Shown piece by piece: positions 17,445 to 25,215 of a DNA stretch of 64,000 nucleotides. The position numbers and the translations under genes were made by a program. The DNA comes from Amycolatopsis camponoti (GTDB lineage Bacteria; Actinomycetota; Actinomycetes; Mycobacteriales; Pseudonocardiaceae). The stretch covers positions 3,080,501 to 3,144,500 of the forward strand of contig NZ_CABVGP010000001.1 of assembly GCF_902497555.1 (NCBI RefSeq), given 5' to 3'. The stretch's first letter is position 1, and each line of letters opens with the position of its first letter. The notes beneath the pieces were generated by a model. It made no database searches. It was given only the letters and a program-made list of their open reading frames with translations, and was not told the origin of the DNA.

Positions 17445-18245
17445 ATGGCCGACCCGGGCACCCCTGTCGTGTTCATCCACGGGCTGTGGCTGCACGCCAC
17501 CTCGTGGACCCCCTGGATCGACCACTTCCGGGCGGCGGGGTACGCGCCGATCGCCCCGGGCTGGCCGCACGAGCCCGAAACCGTCGAACAGGCCCGGGCG
17601 AACCCGGACGCCGTCGCCGACATCTCGATCGACGACGCCACCGGCCACTACGCGTCGATCATCGAGGGCCTCGAACGGCCCCCGGTGATCATCGGCCACT
17701 CCTTCGGCGGCTTGATCACCGAGAAGCTGCTGGGCCAGGGCATCGGCCTCGCCGGTGTTGCCATCGACCCCGCGCAGATCAAGGGCGTCCTGCCCCTGCC
17801 GCTGGCGCAGCTGCGGGCCGGCCTGCCGGCGCTGGGCAACCCCGCCAACCTGCACCGGGCCGTTTCGCTGACCGAGAAGGAGTTCCGGTTCGGCTTCGGG
17901 AACGCGCTGACCGACGAGGAGTCCTCGGAGCTCTACCGGCGCTGGACCATCCCGTCGCCGGCCCGGCCGCTGTTCCAGGCCGCGGCCGCCAACTTCGTGA
18001 TGCACTCCCAGGCCAAGGTCGACACGCACCGCGAGGACCGCGGCCCGCTCCTGCTGATCTCCGGCACCGCGGACCACACCGTCCCGGACGTCGTCACCCG
18101 TTCGACGCTCAAGCAGTACCGGGACTCCACCGCCGTCACCGAGCTGAAGCAGTTCGAGGGCCGGGGCCACTCGCTCACCGTCGACAGCGGCTGGCGCGAG
18201 GTCGCCGACTCCGTGCTCGGCTGGCTGCGCGAGCACGGGATCTAG
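17445..18245 (+). CDS. Alpha/beta hydrolase
   Basis: A 266-aa protein starting at ATG 17445, after GGAGGA at 17435-17440. The fold signature is clear: oxyanion region VVFIHGLWLHATSW, nucleophile elbow IGHSFGGL (Ser at about 88), acid in SGTADHTVP and the final His in EGRGHSLT. It lacks a signal peptide and membrane helix, so it is cytoplasmic. It is followed 4 bp later by an SDR dehydrogenase and faces a divergent LysR regulator, which suggests a small inducible catabolic or detoxification operon. The natural substrate (ester, lactone or similar) is not evident. Confidence 0.83.
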   Translation: MADPGTPVVFIHGLWLHATSWTPWIDHFRAAGYAPIAPGWPHEPETVEQARANPDAVADISIDDATGHYASIIEGLERPPVIIGHSFGGLITEKLLGQGIGLAGVAIDPAQIKGVLPLPLAQLRAGLPALGNPANLHRAVSLTEKEFRFGFGNALTDEESSELYRRWTIPSPARPLFQAAAANFVMHSQAKVDTHREDRGPLLLISGTADHTVPDVVTRSTLKQYRDSTAVTELKQFEGRGHSLTVDSGWREVADSVLGWLREHGI

Positions 18246-18249
18246 GCGC

Positions 18250-19044
18250 GTGGACCTCGGATTGGGCGGCGCGGTCGCCGTCGTCACCGGCGCCAGCCGG
18301 GGGATCGGCCTGGCCGTCGCCCAGACCCTCGCCGCCGAGGGGGCCCACGTCGTGGCCGGCGCCCGCGAGCCCGGGCCGGACCTGGACGCCCTCGCCCAGG
18401 CGGGGAAGGCGCACACCCTGGCCGTGGACCTCGGCACCGCCGAGGGGCCGGGCCGGCTCGCGGAGCTGGCGCTGACCGAGTTCGGGCGGATCGACGTCCT
18501 GGTCAACAACGTCGGTGCCGTCACGCCGAGGCCGAACGGCTTCCTGCTGGTCACCGACGACGAGTGGAGCCGTTCGCTGACCTTGAACCTCCTCAGCGCG
18601 ATCCGCGCCACGCGAGCCGTGCTGCCGGCGATGGTGACCGCCGGTCGCGGGAGCATCGTCACGATCGCGTCGATCAACGCGAGCCTGCCCGACCCGGGCG
18701 TCATCGACTACAGCGCGGCGAAGGCCGCTTTGATCAACTTCACCAAGTCGGTGTCGAAGGAGTTCGGCCCGCACGGCATCCGCGCCAACGCGATCAACCC
18801 GGGCCCGGTCGCGACGCGGTTGTGGCTCGGCAGCGGCGGCGTCGCCGAAACCATCGCCGCCACCACCGGCGCGAACCCCGAGTCGGTCGCCGAGGAAGCC
18901 GCCGCCCACGCGGTGACCGGCCGCTTCACCCAGCCCGCCGAGGTCGCGAACCTCGCGGCCTTCCTGGCCAGCGACCGGGTGGCCGGCAACATCACCGGCG
19001 CCGCCTTCGCGATCGACGGCGGCTACTCCACCGAAACGCACTGA
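18250..19044 (+). CDS. Short-chain dehydrogenase/reductase
   Basis: A 264-aa classical SDR starting at GTG 18250, 4 bp after the hydrolase stop. It has the cofactor motif TGASRGIG at about 14-21, the NNVG motif at about 88, Ser in IASINAS at about 140, and YSAAK (catalytic Tyr and Lys) at about 156-160. The C-terminal GYSTETH end and NPGPVATRLW segment match SDRs of the FabG-like or sugar dehydrogenase type. It probably interconverts an alcohol and a ketone using NAD(P)H in the same pathway as the hydrolase; the substrate is unknown. Confidence 0.87.
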   Translation: MDLGLGGAVAVVTGASRGIGLAVAQTLAAEGAHVVAGAREPGPDLDALAQAGKAHTLAVDLGTAEGPGRLAELALTEFGRIDVLVNNVGAVTPRPNGFLLVTDDEWSRSLTLNLLSAIRATRAVLPAMVTAGRGSIVTIASINASLPDPGVIDYSAAKAALINFTKSVSKEFGPHGIRANAINPGPVATRLWLGSGGVAETIAATTGANPESVAEEAAAHAVTGRFTQPAEVANLAAFLASDRVAGNITGAAFAIDGGYSTETH

Positions 19045-19070
19045 CGGCCGAGCCGTGCGACCCTGACGGC

Positions 19071-19424
19071 ATGACCGATCGGTCCGCGCCGCGGCGCGAA
19101 CTGGAGCGCATCCGCGACGGCGGCGGCCCGGGCGCGGACCAGGGCCGCGTCGCGCTGACGGCCGGCACCGCCGAGGACCGGCTGCGCGCGGCCATCCTCG
19201 CGTTGGCCACCGGGCGAGGTGTGAACAGCAGCACGTGCCCGTCGGACGCGGCGAGGGCGGTGTCCGCAGAGTGGCGGCCGTTGCTGCCGCAGGCCCGGGA
19301 ACTGGCGCGCTCGCTCGCCCGGACCGGCCGGGTGGAGCTGACCCAGCGAGGTCACACCCTCGACCCGGACGGTGAGTGGCGGGGTCCGATCAGGATCCGG
19401 CTGCCTCGGTCCGCATCGGAGTGA
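19071..19424 (+). CDS. DUF3253 winged-helix-like protein
   Basis: A 117-aa protein starting at ATG 19071, 26 bp after the SDR stop. The segment LRAAILALATGRGVNSSTCPSDAARAV through VELTQRGH and GPIRIRLP matches the short DUF3253 family, whose members look like winged-helix domains. The conserved CPS and RGPIR positions are present. The first 30 residues are variable. It may be transcribed with the hydrolase and SDR genes. Function is unknown. Confidence 0.7.
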   Translation: MTDRSAPRRELERIRDGGGPGADQGRVALTAGTAEDRLRAAILALATGRGVNSSTCPSDAARAVSAEWRPLLPQARELARSLARTGRVELTQRGHTLDPDGEWRGPIRIRLPRSASE

Positions 19425-19725
19425 GGTCGCCCGGGACGAGATCGACGCGGCGCGCCTGGCTCGGGCTGCCCCGGCGGCCAGTCGCCGCGCGAAACCCGCG
19501 CGGCGCATCGGCCTGGACGGCCGGGGCTTGCGGTGGTGGTGAGTCCGGCTCGGGGCGGGTGCCGCGCGATGCCCGCGTCGAGGCTGCGCGTGTCGACTGG
19601 GTCGGCTGGGGTTCGCGGCGGCGCGCCTGGCTCGGACGGCCTCCGCGACCAGTAGCCGCGCGGACGCGGCGCCCGTCGACCTGGTCGGTTGGGTCTCCGG
19701 CGGCGAGCCCCAGCTCGGGGCGGCC
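19425..19725. other. Intergenic stretch with imperfect 171-bp-spaced repeats; no supported gene
   Basis: Between convergent genes lie 301 bp with no ORF that looks coding. The phrase GGCGCGCCTGGCTCGG occurs at about 19449 and again at about 19620, and each is followed by a related CCAGT-CCGCGCG segment. The spacing of 171 bp is a multiple of three, as in a decayed repetitive coding region. There is no clear terminator hairpin. Confidence 0.4.
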
Positions 19726-21294
<1,569 letters not shown>

Positions 21295-21296
21295 CT

Positions 21297-21638
21297 ATGC
21301 CAGCGATCCACCACGTGGCGGTCGTCGTCGACGACCTCGAGCGGGCCGTCGGCTTCTACACGCGCGTGCTGGGCTTCCGGCTCTCGGCCGACCGCCCCGG
21401 CACCCTCGGGCCCGGCGCCTGGCTGGACGTCGGCGACCAGCAGCTCCACCTCATCGAAGGAGCGCCGGGACCGGCGCGGGGGCAGCACTTCGCGGTGCTG
21501 GTGGCCGACCTCGACGCGGAGGTCCGCCGGCTGCGCGCCGACGGCTTCGAGGTGAGCGATCCGAAGCCCGTCGGCACCGCGCGCCAGTCGTTCCTCGCCG
21601 ACCCCGCGGGGAACGCGATCGAGCTGCACGAGAAGTAG
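21297..21638 (+). CDS. VOC-family (glyoxalase/dioxygenase-like) protein
   Basis: A 113-aa single VOC domain starting at ATG 21297. It begins IHHVAVVVDDLERAVGFYTRVLGF and ends DPAGNAIELHEK, the two beta-alpha-beta-beta-beta modules of the fold. Potential metal ligands are His5-6, His50, and Glu near the C-terminus. It is divergent from the Rox-like gene. Such small proteins include bleomycin/fosfomycin resistance proteins, epimerases and lyases; I cannot choose between them. Confidence 0.82.
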   Translation: MPAIHHVAVVVDDLERAVGFYTRVLGFRLSADRPGTLGPGAWLDVGDQQLHLIEGAPGPARGQHFAVLVADLDAEVRRLRADGFEVSDPKPVGTARQSFLADPAGNAIELHEK

Positions 21639-21700
21639 CTTTCGCGGCGGGCCGTGGTCCCGCGGCACCGAGAATGTCCTGACGGCGGAAGGGGTGCACG

Positions 21701-21871
21701 ATGAAGTGGATGGTCCACGCTCTCGCCCGGGCTTTCACCGGATTCGGGTGGGTGCCGGCGCCGCCGTTCGGACCTGGCGTGTCCGTGCCGGTCCCGCGCC
21801 CGGTGACCGACGTTCCGAGCGTGCCGTTGTCGCCGCGGGAACGGGAAGAGTTCCGGCGGATCGTCGGCTGA
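21701..21871 (+). CDS. Small 56-aa proline-rich protein, DUF6059-like
   Basis: A short ORF from ATG 21701, with GGAAGGGG at 21687-21694. It begins MKWMVHALARAFTGFGWVPA, continues through a Pro/Val-rich middle (PPFGPG, PVPRP) and ends PLSPREREEFRRIVG. The pattern resembles the small actinobacterial DUF6059 proteins, but the match is from memory and tentative. It lies 62 bp after the VOC gene on the same strand. Function is unknown. Confidence 0.5.
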   Translation: MKWMVHALARAFTGFGWVPAPPFGPGVSVPVPRPVTDVPSVPLSPREREEFRRIVG

Positions 21872-21896
21872 GAAGTCCACAAAGGACTGACGTGGT

Positions 21897-22373
21897 TCAG
21901 GTCAGCGCGACCGGCGCCGTGCCTTCGAAGCGGTAGCCGATCCCGCGGACGGTCGTGATCGGGTCCAGGTGCGGCGCCAGCTTGGCCCGGAGCTTGCGCA
22001 CGTGGACGTCGACGGTCCGGTCGTTGCCGTCCTGCCGCGGCCACAGCGCGGTCTTCAGCGCGGTGCGGGTGAAGACGCGGTCGGGGTGCGCGCGGAGGAA
22101 CCGCAGCAGGTCGAACTCCAGCCGCGTCAGCTCGAGGTGCCTACCCAGCAGGATCGCCCGCCGGGAGCCGGTTTCGATGTGCAGGACGGGGTCCGGCACG
22201 AGCCGCAGGTGTGACGCCGCGGGGCGCCGGGCCGGGGTGACGTCGACGCTCGCCAGTCCGTCGAGCGCGGCCGCCAGCCGGGTGGCGACGAGGGCGGCGT
22301 CGCGGGCCGGGCCCGTGAGGTCGATCCGGATGGTCACGTCGAGCACCCCGGGGCGTTCCGGCTGGATCGTCAT
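21897..22373 (-). CDS. Stand-alone OmpR-type winged-helix regulator
   Basis: A 158-aa protein with start ATG 22373 preferred; ATG 22448 is an alternative, and neither has a good ribosome binding site. The C-terminal 95 residues are an OmpR/PhoB winged helix (ILLGRHLELTRLEFDLLRFL, HPDRVFTR, NDRTVDVHVRKLRAKL, TTVRGIGYRFE). The N-terminal part (VTIRIDLTGPARDAALVATRL) is not a receiver domain and lacks the phosphorylatable Asp, so control is not by a histidine kinase. No kinase gene adjoins it. Targets are unknown. Confidence 0.78.
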   Translation of the reverse strand: MTIQPERPGVLDVTIRIDLTGPARDAALVATRLAAALDGLASVDVTPARRPAASHLRLVPDPVLHIETGSRRAILLGRHLELTRLEFDLLRFLRAHPDRVFTRTALKTALWPRQDGNDRTVDVHVRKLRAKLAPHLDPITTVRGIGYRFEGTAPVALT

Positions 22374-22473
22374 GGCGCGATTGTCGGTGCCGCGCGCGAA
22401 GAAGCGAAGCGCGCCCGCCGGCTGGAACGGCTTGACTCGCCGGGGCATGGTCGCGATGGTGTGGCCGGCCACG

Positions 22474-22662
22474 ATGAGCTTCGCCCGGCTGCCGCAGCTG
22501 CTGCTGTTCGGGTGCGCCGCGGCGTGGTTCGCGGTGGCGACCGCCCGTGGCGGCGCGCACGACGGCCGGTGGCACCCGGCCTACCACGCGGTGATGACGG
22601 CCGCGATGGCGCGGATGGTGTTCGTCATGCCCGGGCGATGGTGTGAGCGAGGCGGCCGCCCG
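22474..22662 (+). pseudogene. Possible remnant of a small membrane protein (DUF5134-like)
   Basis: From ATG 22474 the plus strand encodes a hydrophobic helix (LPQLLLFGCAAAWFAVATA) and HPAYHAVMTAAMARMVFVMPG, reminiscent of DUF5134 membrane proteins. The frame then continues antisense through the zinc-finger gene, where it no longer looks like protein. Either the gene is truncated or this is chance. The end point given is arbitrary. Confidence 0.25.
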
Positions 22663-23391
22663 TCAAGCCGCGCGGTGCCGGCTGGCCGGCCTGCGCGGGA
22701 ACCGGCCGCGCACCGGCGCGAGCGGCGCCGGGGCGTCGTGCTCCGGAAGCCGCACCTCGTCGTCCGTTCCGAGCGCGTCGGCGTTCAACGGTGCGGGCGC
22801 GGGCCGGCGCCGCTGCTCGCGGTGGACCACGAACATCAGCACCAGTCCCACGACCAGCAGGCTGTGGGTCAGCAGGCGCCCGGCGCCGACCTGGCCGTCG
22901 GACACGTCGATCACCGACGCCACCCCCAGTACCAGCGCGAAGCCGGCCACCAGCGGCAGCTGCGCCCCGGCGGTCCGGGGCCGCAACGCCGCCCACAGCA
23001 GCCCGATGCCCAGCGCGAGGTTCCACGCCGCGCTCTCGTTGCTCAGGTGGATCGCGCCGGCGTGCGTGTCTCCCGGCACCAGGAACTCGGCGAACCCGAG
23101 CCCGGACTGGACGAGCCCGACGAGCCCCAGCGCGACCCGCGCCGCCCACTTCTCCCGGGACGGCAGTGGCGCCCGCTCGAGGATCGCGGCCGTGAGGTCG
23201 GGCACCGCGGGTGCCTGGCGCAGCATCGAGCGCCGCAGTCGCCGGGCCTGGTCCTGCCAGGCCTGGCACGCCCCACAGCCCCGCAGGTGGCGTTCCACTT
23301 CGGCTTCGGGCAACGGGCCGGTCTCGCCGTCCATCGCGGCCGAAAGCGATTCCCGGAAAAGTGCGCAGTCCACGAGTAGATAGTCGCTCAT
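22663..23391 (-). CDS. zf-HC2 zinc-finger membrane protein, anti-sigma-like
   Basis: A 242-aa protein starting at ATG 23391 (MSDYLLVDCALFRESLSAAMDGE). An HC2-type zinc motif HLRGCGACQAW at about 39-49 supplies His and two Cys, with a further Cys at 9. Four to five hydrophobic helices fill about 85-205, and the tail is Pro/Arg-rich. The arrangement matches membrane-bound anti-sigma-like proteins that hold an ECF sigma factor, but no sigma gene is adjacent; the nearest is at 1009. The DUF2275/zf-HC2 class is the likely family. It is part of a minus-strand run of regulatory genes. Confidence 0.75.
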   Translation of the reverse strand: MSDYLLVDCALFRESLSAAMDGETGPLPEAEVERHLRGCGACQAWQDQARRLRRSMLRQAPAVPDLTAAILERAPLPSREKWAARVALGLVGLVQSGLGFAEFLVPGDTHAGAIHLSNESAAWNLALGIGLLWAALRPRTAGAQLPLVAGFALVLGVASVIDVSDGQVGAGRLLTHSLLVVGLVLMFVVHREQRRRPAPAPLNADALGTDDEVRLPEHDAPAPLAPVRGRFPRRPASRHRAA

Positions 23392-23492
23392 GTGCCCGGC
23401 CCGGTTCCAGCGGATCAGACGACGGCGCCGCGCCGGGGATACCCGCGTCTCCCTGACCGGCCCGGGTGGCACTTTTCGCCATTCAGTGCGCG

Positions 23493-23915
23493 TCAGCCGG
23501 CGTTCCAGACGGCTTCCGCGCGGTTCACGAAGTCGGCGCGGCTGCCCGCGGCGATCGCCCCGACCCGGGTGCGGTAGCAGTCCAGCACCGCGTCGAACCC
23601 GGTCGCGCGCAGGAAGTCCCGTACGACGGGACGTTCGCCGGTCACCACGCGCAGCCGGTCGGCGCCGGTGCTGTCGTGGGCGGCGCGCACCTGCCGGACC
23701 CCGGCGACGGAGAGGAACCTCAGCTCGGAGAGGTCCAGGATCAGGACCTCCGGCCGGGGTTCGGCGGCCAGGACCCGCGCGGTCGCCTGCGCGAGCTTGG
23801 GGGTCGTGCCCGCGTCGAGCTCACCGGAGAGAGCGAGGACGACGACCCCGGGCGCACTGTGCGTCCGGACCACCAGAAGGCGTTCCGGCTGGAAGGAATC
23901 GGCCACGGCCACCAC
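23493..23915 (-). CDS. STAS-domain anti-sigma factor antagonist
   Basis: A protein of about 140 aa. GTG 23915 has a weak CGGAG upstream; GTG 23906 is an alternative. The STAS core is evident: VVVLALSGELDAGTT, then EVLILDLSELRFLSVAGVRQV, where the Ser in FLSVAG occupies the position phosphorylated in SpoIIAA/RsbV-like proteins. The C-terminus has an extra FDAVLDCYRTRVGAIAA region. It would bind a RsbW-type kinase to free a sigma factor. The STAS-HATPase fusion 150 bp away is an obvious candidate partner. Confidence 0.82.
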   Translation of the reverse strand: MVAVADSFQPERLLVVRTHSAPGVVVLALSGELDAGTTPKLAQATARVLAAEPRPEVLILDLSELRFLSVAGVRQVRAAHDSTGADRLRVVTGERPVVRDFLRATGFDAVLDCYRTRVGAIAAGSRADFVNRAEAVWNAG

Positions 23916-24065
23916 GCTCCGCTCAGCCTTCTGACGGCTCCGGCGCGGAGCCGTTCCGAAGTCGGCTACCCCGCGGCGCGGCCGGTCAACCCCCAGGCCG
24001 GCCCCCGCACGGCCGGAGCACACTGTTCTGGCTCGCCGGCGTATGGCTCGCCGTGCTGACCCGGC

Positions 24066-24815
24066 TCAGTCGGGCTCGCCGGTGTGCCGCTCGCTGGTGA
24101 GCAGCGCCCAGACGACCTTGCCACCGGACCACCGGGGGCTGCAGCCCCAGGCCTCCGCCGACCGCGCCACGATGTGCAGGCCCAGCCCGGCGGCGCCCGG
24201 CCAGGGACGGGGGAGCAGCACGGCCGGGCGGGGATCGTCGTCGAGGACTGCGATCGTCAGGCGGCCGCGGCGCAGGTCCAGGCGCAGGGTGGCGGTGGAG
24301 GTGGTGTGCTGGACCGCGTTGGTCGCGAGCTCGCCGGCGACGAGGATGCCGTCGTAGACGAACTGGGGTACTTCCCACCGCGCGCAAGCCTCGCGCACGG
24401 CCGCCCGCGCCACGGCCGACGCTTCGAGCCCGCGGGGGAGGACCAGCTCGGTCCGCTGCCGGGACGGCTTGCACAGCGCGCGCTCCGCACTGCCGACGTC
24501 TTCGCCGATCGCGACCTGGCGGTGGATCCCGTGCTCCCGTAGCGCGCCGGTCCGGCTCGCGGCGCCGGCCAGCGCGAACGGGATCCCCGGCCACGTCCCG
24601 AGCCGCCGGGCGACCAGCCCGAACACCCCGACCGGCGCGACGGCGTCGAGATCGAGACCGTCGACCCCGGCGATCACGGCTTCCGGCTCGTCCGCCGCGA
24701 TCTCCAGCAACCCGTCGCGCAGGCGCCGGTAGCTGCCCAGGTGCAGCCCGCCGGTCACGGTGACCAGCGTGTAGAGCGGCTCCGCCGCCACCTCGAGGTC
24801 GAGCGTGCCCAGCAT
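24066..24815 (-). CDS. STAS-like and HATPase (RsbW-type) fusion regulator
   Basis: A 249-aa protein starting at ATG 24815 after GAGGAGA. Residues 1-105 form a STAS-like domain (TLVTVTGGLHLGSYRRLRDGL, then AVIAGVDGLDLDAVAPVGVFG). Residues 115-249 form a GHKL ATPase domain of the anti-sigma kinase type: N box ELATNAVQHT at about 182-191, then LDDDPRP and G box GLGLHIVARSAEAWG. Antagonist and kinase modules, usually separate proteins, are fused here. It probably takes part in partner switching with the adjacent STAS protein; the target sigma factor is unidentified. Confidence 0.82.
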   Translation of the reverse strand: MLGTLDLEVAAEPLYTLVTVTGGLHLGSYRRLRDGLLEIAADEPEAVIAGVDGLDLDAVAPVGVFGLVARRLGTWPGIPFALAGAASRTGALREHGIHRQVAIGEDVGSAERALCKPSRQRTELVLPRGLEASAVARAAVREACARWEVPQFVYDGILVAGELATNAVQHTTSTATLRLDLRRGRLTIAVLDDDPRPAVLLPRPWPGAAGLGLHIVARSAEAWGCSPRWSGGKVVWALLTSERHTGEPD

Positions 24816-24850
24816 CGTCTCTCCTCAGGCGAGCCTCGGTTGCCGTCTCG

Positions 24851-24872
24851 GCTAGGTCCACGCTAGGTCCAC
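24851..24872. promoter_or_regulatory. Two tandem 11-bp repeats upstream of the STAS-HATPase gene
   Basis: GCTAGGTCCAC occurs twice head to tail at 24851-24861 and 24862-24872, 36-57 bp before the start codon at 24815. The 11-bp period equals about one helical turn, as in direct-repeat binding sites of SARP-type regulators. Function is inferred from placement only. Confidence 0.4.
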
Positions 24873-24980
24873 GGCGCCGAATCCGGTAGGTCGCTCACTC
24901 CTGGCTCATCTCAAAGTGACAAAAGCACGTCCCTTCTGTCCCTTTCCGTGCTCCCCCGACCGGGGTGCGGCGGCGGGCGG

Positions 24981-25151
24981 TCAGCTGTCTTCGAGGCGCG
25001 CGCTGATGGTGGTAAACGTGCTGAGCGTGCCGAAGCCGTCGTTCCGGGCGTGGTGGCCGGTCAGCGCCTGGGCGCGGACGGCACCCCGGGGTGCGGCCTG
25101 GCCGAGCACCGGTGGGCCGATCGGGTCTTCCGGAAGACTGTTCTGGTCCAT
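24981..25151 (-). CDS. Small 56-aa peptide downstream of the RHS toxin
   Basis: ATG 25151 is preceded by GGAGAGG at good spacing, which supports translation. The peptide is hydrophilic, with no membrane helix or signal peptide: MDQNSLPEDPIGPPVLGQ at the start, a basic middle (RGAVRAQALTGHHARN) and a Ser/Thr-rich end (GFGTLSTFTTISARLEDS). It lies 64 bp downstream of the RHS gene on the same strand, where an immunity gene would be expected, though 56 aa is very small for that. It could instead be a RiPP-like precursor. I recognise no family. Confidence 0.5.
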   Translation of the reverse strand: MDQNSLPEDPIGPPVLGQAAPRGAVRAQALTGHHARNDGFGTLSTFTTISARLEDS

Positions 25152-25215
25152 GGTTTCCTCTCCGGCGGGCAGTGCGGACGCCCCTCTCACGCCCCGGCCC
25201 CCGGATCGGTTGAGT

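Noticed and set aside
22447..23379. Full-length plus-strand gene of about 310 codons opposite the zinc-finger gene
   Set aside because: After about 60 codons the translation becomes Arg/Pro-rich shadow of the zf-HC2 gene, which has clear motifs; only a short remnant is kept, at low confidence.
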